From Plazaster borealis (lineage: Eukaryota; Echinodermata; Asteroidea; Forcipulatida; Labidiasteridae): 64,000 nt of DNA. Position 1 is the stretch's first letter. Each line of letters starts with the position of its first letter. Below the pieces are notes generated by a model, which saw nothing but the letters and a program-made list of their open reading frames with translations, ran no database searches and was not told the origin of the DNA. Both the position numbers and the translations under genes were made by a program. The stretch is taken from positions 14,410,765-14,474,764 of the forward strand of contig CM037466.1 of assembly GCA_021014325.1 (NCBI GenBank), in the 5' to 3' direction. Positions 52,273 through 62,896 of this stretch are shown here, piece by piece.

Positions 52273-52391
52273 TAATGGCCTTACATTTCGACGCCAGAGT
52301 CTTTCTCGAAGGTTAAATAAACATCGCAAAACACACATAAAATCATTGAGAAAGACTCTGCTGGGTATAGGGTCGAAACGTCAGGCCATTA
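52273..52391 (+). mobile_element. 119-bp foldback with hammerhead-like right arm
   Basis: TAATGGCCTTACATTTCGAC...AGAGTCTTTCTC and its inverse GAGAAAGACTCTGC...GGGTCGAAACGTCAGGCC form ~34-bp arms. The right arm carries a stem-loop (GACTC with GGGTC), then GAAAC and GTC, followed by AGGCCATTA that could pair with the left tip. The CTGATGA box is degraded to TTGAGAA. Confidence 0.6.
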
Positions 52392-52976
52392 CCTATTTTT
52401 TGCGTTTATACCATAGGCCCTTTTGGTTGGTAGCAGTTTGCAACAGCTAATTCTATTTTCTCAATAATATTAACATGACAAGAATAGCCAGTATATTACA
52501 ACTAGAACTTGTAACAGTCTTTATCATAGCACATTATCTTAACTCTAACGAGAGAAATGTTGCAAAGTGTGGTCTTTCAATTTTAACATCGTATTACTAG
52601 GTTAAAAGCTGAGGGTGCTTCCCCTTTATATTCTATGACCTAATCGCAAACAACAACTTCTATTTTGGTTTTGGATTTGGGGTTTTTATGAGTGCCGCCG
52701 GCCTCAAAACCACCGAACCGTGTAGTGAAAAGGGAAACTCCATTGAAATGTTTTTTTTCAATGGATATATTAAATGCATTATTTGTGTAACCGATACACG
52801 GCTTGAGACCGTGAGATCGAATTTCTAGATTTGCTTAGCAGCATATAGTGCTGACCAAATTTAAATGCTAAGCATGAAATAGCAGGGATCAAATCACAAA
52901 CATAATTACTTGGTTTTTGGCCTCATGGTAAAATCTTTCTGCAAGGTTTTCCGGAATAAGCAAGTTTGTGTGCTTA

Positions 52977-53358
52977 TAGGGATTGTATACGTTTGGTACT
53001 ATTGGAACCCACTGTTTGTTTCAATCATAGATATATGCCATAAAACTAACCTGTGAAAACTTCACCTTTAAAAGGTGGTAGCGTTTTTGAGATATTGCCG
53101 GAAATATGGAGCAGTTATATCCACGCAAGAAGAATAATCTAAAATTGGAATACACTATCTTAGAAACGTTTCTGACAGAAACGCTTGTCTGATTCAACTT
53201 TTTGGGGGATAAAAACTTATATCTTTTTCCATAACCAATTACTTCAAAGTGAAATGTTTCTCAAAATGCTTTATACTATCAGAAGCTGCTGTATTACCAA
53301 GTAAGTTTTTATTGCCATTCATTTTATGAGTAATTACCAAACGTATACAGACCCGTTA
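52977..53358 (+). mobile_element. Family B element
   Basis: AGGGATTGTATACGTTTGGT at the left, ACCAAACGTATACAGACCC at the right; interior AAGGTGGTAGCGTTTTTGAG. 52845-52976 before it has GCTTAGCA-type pieces that may be a worn family E copy. Confidence 0.75.
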
Positions 53359-53531
53359 AAATAATCATGTTATATGTAAGCTTGTATATTTAAATTGATA
53401 TGATATAATCACTACAGTTACATAATGAATAACCTTTCAGTTATCAGTTTGGTTTTACTCCTACACGGATTGCATAATTACATCTTTTCAAAGCATTCAC
53501 ACTATTTCATTGTCACATTTGTACGTTACTT

Positions 53532-53825
53532 AAAGGTATCGTACACGTTTGGTAATGACTCAAAACAAATGTTAACATAAAAACTTACTTGGCAACAAGC
53601 AACGGAGAGCTGTTGATAGTATAAAACATTGTAGGAAACGACTCCCTCTGAAGTAACGTAGTTTTTGAGAAAGAGGTAATTTCTCCACTCTTTCATCATT
53701 TTCTTGCAACTTCGATGACCAATTGAGCCCAAATTTTCACAGGCTTGTTATTTTATGCATAAATTGGGACACACCAAGTGAAAACACTGGTCTTTGACAA
53801 TTACCAAACGTGTACGACACCTTTA
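53532..53825 (-). mobile_element. Family A element, internally deleted
   Basis: AAAGGTATCGTACACGTTTG and ACCAAACGTGTACGACACCT are inverted ends in TTAA context; ~90 bp of the usual centre is missing between GGTAATTTCTCC and CTTTCATCATTTTC. Confidence 0.75.
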
Positions 53826-54724
53826 ATATATTTCCCACGAACCAAATACATCTTATTTCTTGTACGGAACCAGCCTTTATACATGAGCAAAACACTTTAA
53901 TAAAACAAAATTGTACATAAATGGCAAATTTTGTAAACATACATTAATATTTTAGATTTGTGTCTACACACAACAGTGCTCAAAGCAAATCTGTAATAGG
54001 CCTATGAAAATTATTATTCACTTGTAGTACCAGCCTGCTTACATAGATAAAATACACCGCAATAGTTGATATCTTCTAATTCTATTTGAAGTTATACGGC
54101 AACTATTTCAGTGACCGACAGATGAGTATTCGGAAACCATCTTATAGGTTTTGCCTCACTGTACTTAGTGACATTTAGTGACTCAAATTCTGACCACTTT
54201 AGAGCTAGCTCTGCACTATACCGTTTAATCTCTCGCTGGTATGCGTTTGAAATGGCTATTTCTTTATAGATTCAAGAAAGTTATATGCTTGTGTTTGAGG
54301 TACTTGCAAGAATATTTCCGCCAATAATAAGTCGTAAAATAAAATAAAATAAATAAAAATAATTACAAATCGGGATCCAGACATTAACTCACGTCCATTA
54401 GTCATGTATAATTTGTTTGCATGTTATAAATGTATTTCGTGCATTGTCCGTGGCATATGCAAAAGATTTCGTAAAACAACCCTTTTTCAAAGATTTGAAT
54501 GATTTTCACATTTTATGATAATAGTTGAATGAAATGATTATAAAACAGTCTTTGTGAGAATCTAGTACATAACAAATGAAAATGTTACGATGTAAACCTA
54601 CTGATTTCCATAGTTAGTATCACATTACTTAACACGATTCTTTTCGTGTATGGGTTGAAACAATAATTATTTTGGAGACATTTTGTGTGTCCTTTATAGC
54701 CTCAATGTTAAAGACCAGCTTGAA

Positions 54725-54925
54725 CGAAAACAGCAATAAGTGATCTTTGCTGAAATTCTTTTAAAATGTTTTCAATCAATAAGGAAATGGAGTTCACATA
54801 AAAGTAAGTAGATTTTAATTGTAAAAAAAACCCCATTGTTTGATTATCCTTTTCCGGTGCTTTTCAGAAAGATTCGCGAAAAGTCCCGCTACGTCATCTT
54901 CCATCATATGTCATTTTACAAGTGA
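54725..54925. repeat. Dispersed repeat J, inverse copy
   Basis: AATAAGTGATCTTTGCTGAA, CAATAAGGAAATGGAGTTCA and CCGGTGCTTTTCAGAAAG match 27345-27545 in reverse complement. 53826-54724 is unique AT-rich DNA without a feature. Confidence 0.6.
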
Positions 54926-55086
54926 CGTCGAAATATTGTCATTTTGACGCACGCCGTCAATGACAAAGAAACACAAAATAAACAAGTAAAAATAGCATTC
55001 CCGTAAACATTTTCCCCCCGCTCAAGTAGCCGTTTTAATTAAAATGGGTATCTCACTGACATTTTGCAACCCTTTTTTTTAACCAC

Positions 55087-55182
55087 TGAAATCATCTTCG
55101 TCACTCACATTATCAGCCAACTGCTGCTTCAGGTCATCAGTGTTCCAGATGCATCTTCCCCGGGATCCGTCTCGCGTTGAAT
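55087..55182 (-). pseudogene. Decayed acidic C-terminal tail of Ig receptor 4
   Basis: Directly after the TAA of receptor 4, sequence homologous to the tail of receptor 5 continues (CGAGACGGATCC, GACCTGAAGCAGCAGTTGGC, GACGAAGATGATTTCAGTGG). A one-base deletion (CATCTGG against CATACTGG) shifts the frame. The former coding tail is therefore lost from this copy. Confidence 0.8.
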
Positions 55183-56262
55183 TTACGTTTGCTCCCCGTA
55201 GACGTTCGGCTCGGTCTTGACGATTGGCAATTCGTAAGGTTCATCATCGTCGTCAGAAAAGAATGTTACTTGATCATCTTGAGCTGGGTAGGTTTCGTCA
55301 TTGCCGTTGGGGTTCTGTCTATCGAGTTCTACTTTGGTCTGGTTCGGGACTCTTGACGACCGTCTTCTCCGGATGGTGCCACTGAAGAAGCCGCCGAAGT
55401 TAAGGAGGTATGACTTTGGTTTGTAGCGGCAGCAGATGTAGATGAGGAGGAGGATGAGGAGCAGCAGCAAGAATGCACCCACTGCGATGCCGATGATTGC
55501 AGCAATTGGCAGGGCCGGCTCTCCGGTAGGTAGAATCTGAGGCTGTTTGGTCGTGGGTGATGGAATGACAGTTAATGGTCCTATCTCGCAGGAAAGAGAC
55601 GTCCAGTTTTGATTCTTTGGTGTTATTGAAACACATAAAAACGTGACTCCATCATCTGAAACTTTGACACTCTTCTGCAACCGTGATCCTGTGTCGTTTA
55701 CTGCTAGGGGAGTCTTGACCCAATCTGGCATTTCTGCAGGACTGTTCTTAACTCTGACCACTGGGGTTCGTTCATCAATGACCGTTCTACATGTCATAAT
55801 GTCTCCCTCGTTCACAACTGTCGGACCGTCTGGGAAACAGACTGGAAACTCTTCGGTTGAGTTTACCGTAAGACGACCTTCTCCAATTGTAATTGTAGAT
55901 CCATTGTCTTTCTCAATAATGACGCACAGGTATGACCCAGCATCAGATGACGTAAGGTTGGTGATTGTAATGTTTTGGGAATACAGTTTTACTATTTCTT
56001 CAACTAGATTAGCCGGGCTGAAGGAAATTCTGTCATCCTCCATGACTTTAGAGTAAGAAGAACTAACAGAATGCTGCCAGGTAAACATGTGTACATCCGG
56101 GTCAAAGCCAGTAGCGAGGCAGGTTAGAGTAACAGTGCCGTTCGTGATTGATTGCTGAGGAAATATTGATATGGGATAGACAGTGACCTGACAATGACAC
56201 GGGGATGGAAGACAAAGCCAGAAGAAGACGAAACAACTCCCGATAAGGTTGAAATTGCCCAT
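55183..56262 (-). CDS. Intronless two-Ig-domain type I membrane receptor 4 (tail truncated)
   Basis: 359 residues from the ATG at 56262. Signal peptide ~1-24 (FVFFWLCLPSPCHC); V-like domain C48, TWQH W62, SDAGSYLC (C113); second Ig C158-C210 with extra pair C142/C225 (CFPDGP, SCEIGPLTV); short stalk; TM ~251-277, very Leu-rich; tail CCRYKPKSYLLNFGGFF, an RRRR patch and an acidic run SDDDDEPYELPIV, ending YGEQT. No RGD. Very similar to receptor 5 but lacks ~37 C-terminal residues because of an early TAA. The protein still has every extracellular and membrane part, so it is likely expressed with a short tail. Role inferred as cell-surface recognition. Confidence 0.9.
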   Translation of the reverse strand: MGNFNLIGSCFVFFWLCLPSPCHCQVTVYPISIFPQQSITNGTVTLTCLATGFDPDVHMFTWQHSVSSSYSKVMEDDRISFSPANLVEEIVKLYSQNITITNLTSSDAGSYLCVIIEKDNGSTITIGEGRLTVNSTEEFPVCFPDGPTVVNEGDIMTCRTVIDERTPVVRVKNSPAEMPDWVKTPLAVNDTGSRLQKSVKVSDDGVTFLCVSITPKNQNWTSLSCEIGPLTVIPSPTTKQPQILPTGEPALPIAAIIGIAVGAFLLLLLILLLIYICCRYKPKSYLLNFGGFFSGTIRRRRSSRVPNQTKVELDRQNPNGNDETYPAQDDQVTFFSDDDDEPYELPIVKTEPNVYGEQT

Positions 56263-57040
56263 GTTAGAAGGTTGAAATTCCTACGATGTTTTCAAACCAC
56301 GTCTTAGTATTTTGTCAAACAGTTGAAGCAAAAATTCGACTGCGTCTCCGGCACCACAACATAAAACAGTATTGAAGTCAATCCAATTCTCTGAAATAAG
56401 TCGCTTTCATTAAATAATGACAAATGATCAAACGAATTATACACAATTGGCAGACTCAATAAATGAACTTAACATCTGTGTGCAGTTCGAGTGTTTATCA
56501 AATGAAATCATCCACCAATCACTCACAAACGCAAAACAATTGTCTTAACTTGATTAGAAGTATTTGGTTTGATGGGATCCTGTCATCTACTTCTTTACGG
56601 AGCCCACAAGTGCAGTATAAATCACAGCAACAGACGGTCGTCTGGACGGTGGAGAGCAGTATGAATTCGAGCATTCGGGCTGCACGTAAAAACAGCCAAC
56701 GCTGTCAAAACATGATTTGAATAAAGGTAGATTCTTTACAATTTGTGAATTCTGGTGTGATGTGTAAATATCTGCACCAACAGGTATGGGAACTCGGTTA
56801 TTCGTGTGCAGTGAACCGTGGAAGGAAACTTCACGTTACCAATATCATACTGTGAGCAGTGAGTCCTAATATAGATGTGTTTTGTTGAAAGGTGTTTTCT
56901 TTTAAATACCACTAGAATATGACTCATTAAAACAACATTGCATCTGTCCAAACAGTCCTATACAAAGATAACATAGTCTGGAATGGTGCATCAAAGGAAC
57001 TTTTGAATAACAAGATTCCGTGAAATCAATTTTTGTTTGA
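56263..57040 (-). other. Duplicated upstream flank of Ig receptor 4
   Basis: Similar to 60930-61715 upstream of receptor 5: shared TTTGAATAAAnGTAGATTCT, TATTCGTGTGCAGTGnACCG and TGGAAGnnAAC. The 5' UTR and probably the promoter were copied along with the gene. No TATA box is conserved between the two. Confidence 0.7.
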
Positions 57041-57162
57041 ACTTGGTTTCGTGATGCCTTGCTAAAAGCTACATTTAATCTCAATGGTTGGGTGATGAAT
57101 GTTTTTAAACGAAAAAAATAAATAAAACAAGTTGATATCTAATCGATTTCCTCATAAAACTT

Positions 57163-57513
57163 AAAGGTATTGTACACTTTTGTTAACAGCTCAAAATCAG
57201 TGTCCACATTTTGTGTGATTCAACATATGCACGAACAAACAAACCTGTGAAAGTTTGAGCTCAATTGGTCATCGAGGTCACGAGAAAATAGTGAAAAGAG
57301 ACCTTATGTGTTTTCTGTTTTTTCAAACATCGAGTTTTTATCGCGCGTGATAAAAACTATTGTTTTACTCATTTCTCAGAAACGATAGCATTTTAGGCAG
57401 AAATATTTTAAGGAACCCTTTCTACCATTACTTACTTTAAATCATGTAAGTTATGTGTAAATCTGTGAACATTTGTGTTTTTCGATCTTACCAATAGTGT
57501 ACAGGGCCTTTAA
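57163..57513 (+). mobile_element. Family D element, intact reference copy
   Basis: AAAGGTATTGTACACTTTTG at the left, ACCAATAGTGTACAGGGCCT at the right with TTAA beyond; interior GTGTGATTCAACATATGCAC and a TTTTTATCGCGCGTGATAAA hairpin. Confidence 0.75.
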
Positions 57514-57718
57514 ATAAAAAAGGTCCGATTAAGTTGTAATTTTTTTAAGTTAAATCAAATACCATAATCTGAAACTTTGTTTCAAAAACTTCGCCAGTAA
57601 AGCATAACTGAAGGCCAGCAAACCCTAATTATGTTATAACTACATTTAATATATCCACAATTAAACTAATTATAGTAAAACGCAGACCACCAGTTTTTAT
57701 CGCTCCCCTGCCCAAACC

Positions 57719-58122
57719 TTAAAAGGTCTGTATACGTTTGGTAATTACCTATAACATTAATGGCAATAAAATCTTATTTAGTAAGAAGTAGCCTACAGCA
57801 GCTTCTGGTAGTATAAGGCTTTTTGAGAAAACATTTCACTTTGAAGTAATGTGGTTTTGGAAAAAGATATCAGTTTTTATCCAAACAAATTTGAATCTGA
57901 GAAGCGTTTCTGTCAGATACGTTTCTCAGATCGTGTATTCCAATTGCAGATTATTCTTCCTGCGTGAACATAACCGCTCCAGATTGTCCGCAATATCACA
58001 AAAACGCTACCACCTTTTGAAATTAAATTTTCTCAGGTTGGTTTTATGGTATATATCCATACAACTATATAGGATTGAAACAAACAGTGGGTTTCAATTA
58101 CCAAACGTATACAATCCCTTTA
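57719..58122 (-). mobile_element. Family B element
   Basis: AAAAGGTCTGTATACGTTTG and ACCAAACGTATACAATCCCT in opposite orientation to the other complete copies; interior AAAACGCTACCACCTTTTGA. Confidence 0.75.
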
Positions 58123-59738
58123 ACCTTGTCTGACGAGTGTTAAAAATGACACTCATTGAAGTAGATTTAAAAGAAAATTAACAAATGTCCCAAAGTCTTG
58201 GTAGGTAGAACTTAAACCAGACCAATCAGACAATTCAAAGATCATATCTCAATTCGCCGTATTTTTTGACCGCGTGAGGGCGCATGTGGACCAACTTTTA
58301 CGTGATGAAAAACAAGCAAACAAACGGGGTTATTTCATTTTTGTTATTATTAGGTTGATGTGTTTCGTCATCGATGCAAGAAAACTACATACAGGCAATT
58401 AAAATAAGATGAAACTGTAATTGTGATGCAAGACATTCCCTGAAAAAAAAGCGCCCTCATGCGTTCAAAAATATGATCCATTCATAAATTGTTACATGCA
58501 TCTCGCAGTGTTCATTCACAGCATTCATTTGACATTTGGAAATACCCGGCAAATTATTACTTTAAGTATTACAGTAAAACACTTTAAGGAATTTTGCTAC
58601 ACGAATAATAGACAATCTTTGTAACCAATGGTGACAGAAAGCCGGTCTTTCAAAAACATCTTCTTAGATGACAACTTTAATCAACTTAATATTTCTCATC
58701 AACCACCTCACATCATTGTTTTGGAAAAGTTTTTGAGTCTGACCTTTAACCCCTTCTAGATCTAGCTGTGATATGGACCCCAGTACTGATGATTTCACGG
58801 TTTGTTCACTGCAATGTTTATGTGCTATGACAGTTGAGCAGAGACAGAATGGTTTCCCATTCTTCTGCAAAGTGGTTACCAGACTGTGACGTCATCAGTA
58901 ATAAGGTCTACAGACTTCGTACGTTTGGACATGTGAAAGTGTGCGATCCACAGAATACAGCACAACATTCACTTGAATGTACTCGGGACACCAATGTTCC
59001 CGTAAAAAAGTGCTTATTTCAACAAAACTTGCACGGTCATAACTTCTTGGAAAGACACAAGAAATGGAAAGAAAAAAACCCGCGCCAATTTAGAGGAGCG
59101 CATGAGCCCTTTTGCTAATTTTGCATTTGTTGTTGTTGCAGCATTAACGATGGGTCAAAGTTATAATTTGAAATCACCGAATATTCCAGGAAATCCACAA
59201 TTGTAGCATTCAAGCAACTGATTAAATAGTGATGTTAAGTTTGAACATATATCACATGTGCAGCCATTTTGTTTGCCTTCAAATTCATGCTTTCAAACCG
59301 AGGCTGAATGTTTGAGTAGTGTGGTCCCTAATAATTGTGTGACATTGATGTAGATTTTATCATTGTTGCGTACAAGGAACCCGACATGGCCACGAGACAT
59401 TAAAGTTTTAAAAAACAAGTCGATTTATACAATTTTTATGTGGTAATGGGTATATAAAGAGCCACCCATAGCAAATGTTACTCCTGAATTTCAACAGATG
59501 AGATGAGAAATGGTTTGTAAATTGAAATGCGATACCCTTGGTTTTAGGATTTTCCAATACACGGTTATAATCAAATTATAATACAATCAAAAGCAACAAA
59601 TTTCACCCTTTTACCAGGACCTCTTTCATAATTTCCACTTTCCTTTTTTTTCTATTTGCAGCCATTTTGGGTCTCCTGTAGCTCGACTCCTTGATAAAGA
59701 AACATTGGGCATCCCTCTGGCACATGTCAACAATGGTT
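58123..59738. other. Intergenic between Ig receptors 4 and 5
   Basis: Unique AT-rich DNA. A 94-codon open frame at 58834-59118 (+) has no signal peptide, domain or homologue that I recognise and is not called. Confidence 0.45.
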
Positions 59739-60929
59739 TCAATCACTAAAATCATCTTCGTCATCCACGGCATCAGCTAACTGCTGCTTCAGGTCCTCGT
59801 TCCAGTATGCATCTTCCTCAGGATCCGTCTCACGTTGAGATGATGTCCCAGGAATTGTTTGGTCCTCGTAGATGTTCGGCTCGATCTTGGCAATTGGCAA
59901 GACGTCAGAGTCATCACCGTTATTGCCGTCAAAAGAGAATCTTACCTGATCATTTTGAGCTCGGTAGGGTTCGTCACTGCCGTCGGGGATCTGTCTATCG
60001 AATTCTACTTCGGTCTGGTTCGGGACTCTTGACCGCCTTCTCCGGATGGTGCTACCGAAGAAGCCGCCGAAGTAAAGGAGGTATGACTTTGGTTTGTAGC
60101 GGCAGCAGATGTAGATGAGGAGGAGGATGAGGAGCAGCAGCAAGAATGCACCCGCTGCGATGCCGATGATTGCAGCAATTGGCAGGGCCGGCTCTACGGT
60201 AGGTAGAATCTGAGGTGGTTTGGTCGTGGCTGATGGAACGACCGTTAATGGTCCTATCTTGCAGTAAAGAGACGTCCAGTTTTGATTCTCTGGTAATGAG
60301 ATACAGAAAAACGTGACTCCATCATCTGAAACTTTGACACTCTTCTGCAACCGTGATCCTGAGTCGTTTACTGCTAGGGGAGTCTTGACCCAATCTATCC
60401 TTTCTGTACTACTGTCCGTATCACCGACCACTGGGGTTCTTTCATCAATGACCGTTCTACATGTCAGAATGTTTCCCTCGTTCACAACTGCCGGACCGTC
60501 TGGGAAACAGACTGGAAACTCTTCGGTTGAGTTTACCGTAAGACGACCTTCTCCATTTGCTATTATATTTGAACCGTTTTTCGCAATAATGACGCACAGG
60601 TATAACCCTGAATCAGCTGACGTAAGGTTGGTGATTGTAATGTTTTGGGAATACAGTTTTACTATTTCTTCAACTAGATTAGCCGGGCTGAAGGAAATTC
60701 TGTCATCCGCCATGAATCTAGAGTAAGAAGAACTAACATAATGCTGCCAGGTAAACATGTGCACATCCGGGTCAAAGCCAGTAGCGAGGCAGGTTAGATT
60801 AACAGTGCCGTTCTCGATTGATTGCTGAGGAAAAATTGATACGGAATTGACAGTGACCTGGCAATGACACGGGGATGGAAGACAAAGCCACAAGAAGACG
60901 AAGCTCCCGATTAAGTAGACGTTGCCCAT
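59739..60929 (-). CDS. Intronless two-Ig-domain type I membrane receptor 5 (full acidic tail)
   Basis: 396 residues from the ATG at 60929, chosen because it starts the signal peptide and matches the start of receptor 4; the frame is open another 63 codons upstream (to 61118), which I take as 5' UTR. V-like domain C47, W61, SGLYLC (C112); second Ig C157-C209 with extra pair C141/C223 (CFPDGP, YCKIGPLTV); TM ~250-276; tail ~120 residues with CCRYKP, RRRRS and a long acidic end (EEDAYWNEDL ... DDEDDFSD). No RGD. Tandem duplicate of receptor 4. The Tyr of the EPYELP motif in receptor 4 has been replaced here (DVLPIA). Confidence 0.9.
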   Translation of the reverse strand: MGNVYLIGSFVFLWLCLPSPCHCQVTVNSVSIFPQQSIENGTVNLTCLATGFDPDVHMFTWQHYVSSSYSRFMADDRISFSPANLVEEIVKLYSQNITITNLTSADSGLYLCVIIAKNGSNIIANGEGRLTVNSTEEFPVCFPDGPAVVNEGNILTCRTVIDERTPVVGDTDSSTERIDWVKTPLAVNDSGSRLQKSVKVSDDGVTFFCISLPENQNWTSLYCKIGPLTVVPSATTKPPQILPTVEPALPIAAIIGIAAGAFLLLLLILLLIYICCRYKPKSYLLYFGGFFGSTIRRRRSRVPNQTEVEFDRQIPDGSDEPYRAQNDQVRFSFDGNNGDDSDVLPIAKIEPNIYEDQTIPGTSSQRETDPEEDAYWNEDLKQQLADAVDDEDDFSD

Positions 60930-61715
60930 GTTAGAAGGTCTGAATTCCGACGATTTGTTCATTGCACGTCTCAGTATTTTCAAGGAAAATTCGACTGCGT
61001 TTCCGGCTTCGAGACACAAAACAGTATTCAAGTTAATCCAATTGTCTAAAGCACGCGATCTCAATAGTTTATATGGTTTAACAAACACAACCAATCCAAT
61101 GCATATCATACAGTACAAGCAGACTCGACCAATACATCGGTAACAACGGTGTGTAGTTCGAGTTGCTATCCAATGAAATCATCCACCAATCACTCACACA
61201 TGCAAAAAGAAATAGTCTCCACTTGATGAGACGAATCTGGTCTAAAGAATCGTTAAACCACACCTTGCCTCGACTGTGTTATAATCTACTTCCTTGTGGA
61301 CCTACATGCGAAGTACAACATCACACCAGGTCGGGTGTAGAGCAATATGGCTGCCAACAACTGGGTAGTACAATTATAAAGCAACGATGCAAAACAAAAT
61401 TTGAATAAAAGTAGATTCTTTACAATTGATCAATTTTGGTGGATTATGGTCTTTTCACCGACAGGTACGGGAGATCGGGTATTCGTGTGCAGTGGACCGT
61501 GGAAGTCAACGTCATGCTACCGAAATAAATACTATGACATAGTCAGTCCTATTCTAACGACAATACATTGAAAGCTGATGTTTTGAAATGCAATGAAGAA
61601 CAACTCATGAAGCAAGGTTGTATTTGTCTTAAATATTGCTTTTCCCTCATACAACGAAACATGGTCTGGAATTTACAATGAAAGGTATTTCATTATAACA
61701 TTATTCCATGAAATC
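60930..61715 (-). other. Duplicated upstream flank of Ig receptor 5
   Basis: Counterpart of 56263-57040. Shares the 5' UTR stretch ACGCAGTCGAATTTT and the more distal TATTCGTGTGCAGTGGACCG. Similarity fades near 61715 (CCATGAAATCAGTG). Confidence 0.7.
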
Positions 61716-61737
61716 AGTGAGTGAATTGTGCTGATAA

Positions 61738-61800
61738 ATACTAATAATGTGTATTTATATAGCGCGTTTAACAAGATCAAAGCACTTCACAGGGAACGTA
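61738..61800. repeat. ATTTATATAGCGCGTT repeat
   Basis: AATGTGTATTTATATAGCGC followed by AAAGCACTTCACAGGGAAC. The TTTATATAGCGC...AAGCGCTT pattern is widespread in marine invertebrate repeats. It adjoins the RT relic. Confidence 0.5.
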
Positions 61801-61811
61801 GAACCTGTAGA

Positions 61812-61995
61812 AGAAGCTAAACAGGAGAATTTATTTGAAGGTCTGAATTGAAGTAAGAGACTCTGATGTGAACAGGGAGTTTGTTCCATTCCCCGGGGCC
61901 GGCTATAGGGAAAGACTTGTCGCCTGTACAACGAGGTTTTATGTTAACATGTAAACGGGAAGTATCAGATGAAAACCGAAGACCTTGCCTACGTA
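61812..61995 (-). pseudogene. C-terminal relic of a retroelement reverse-transcriptase ORF
   Basis: Minus strand reads TGDKSFPIAGPGEWNKLPVH, then IRVSYFNSDLQINSPV and continues out of frame. The G..(S/A)F..AGP..WN.LP..IR pattern is the usual end of LINE and DIRS-type RT proteins. No other RT blocks are nearby. Confidence 0.65.
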
Positions 61996-62569
61996 ACAAA
62001 ATAAAACAGATTATTATTATTATTTATTTGGCAATTTCACATAAAATTACAAAAATACAAGTATTTCATACGAATAGGATAAAACTCTTGAAAACATTAA
62101 ATATAAAAATGAATCCATGTAGAATGAAACAAAAGGCGGTAAAAAAAGGAAACACATCTTTTATTTTAAAATGGGCGGGGGCAGGCAGTAAAAGAGAAAA
62201 CAAATCACTAAAAGACTGAGGACAACAGAAAGACATGGACAAACCAGGTTTGCCAGGACTGACAAAAGTGCCCGCACTGTCACCAAGAAGTGTGTCAGTC
62301 CAACCTGGATGGATGGCTAAAATTAATCGCAGTTGCCGATTTAGGATTTTTGTTCAACGAGCTTGACCCCCCCCCCCACGAATATTTTCTTAGAGGATTT
62401 TAGAGGCGGGTGGTACTTTTGTACAAGAGGAAAATAGTGTGTGCAGGAACATTTGGGTGGCAAAAGGGCAAAAACGTGCCCATTTAATAATCAGTAAGCA
62501 GCCAGACTGAAACTAATTAATGTTTTCTCCCTGCCAATAATTACAAAGTCTGTTTTTTTTTTGTACAAT

Positions 62570-62700
62570 AGGCGGATCCAGGAAATTAGAGAGGGGTGCG
62601 CAAACTTTAAGGGCTCATTTCCAAGTTGGAAAATGTTCAATAATAAGATAAGTTGATCATTGCGTGGTTTCCCGGCCCGCTTTAGGGCCCGGGACTTTTT
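62570..62700 (-). repeat. GGATCCAGG/GGGCCC repeat, second copy
   Basis: GGCGGATCCAGGAAATTAGA and CCCGCTTTAGGGCCCGGG relate to 27555-27665. A C-run at 62367-62377 precedes it. 62001-62565 holds nothing else. Confidence 0.55.
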
Positions 62701-62896
62701 CTTTAAACATAAGATGATTTCTGGTGCACACTCGGGCGCGTTTTTCAAGTAAATTGTTTACCAACTTTAAAATTATATATCTGAATTTATTTGCCGTTCA
62801 AATCATTGTGTTATCGCAAATCAAATATTCATACCTCACTATGCAATGCCTCAAAGCCCATATGAAACTAAATTATAATTAATATCAGTCAGTTAG

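Noticed and set aside
55195..55260. ITIM or ITAM in the tail of Ig receptor 4 (DEPYELPIV)
   Set aside because: Tyr+3 is Pro and -2 is Glu; receptor 5 has lost the Tyr altogether.
58834..59118. 94-codon plus-strand ORF
   Set aside because: No recognised domain, no splice context, no repeat in the window; length is compatible with chance.
55643..60726. Two similar 137-codon plus-strand ORFs opposite receptors 4 and 5
   Set aside because: Their similarity comes from the tandem duplication of the minus-strand gene. They cover only the Ig region in antisense and show no independent features.
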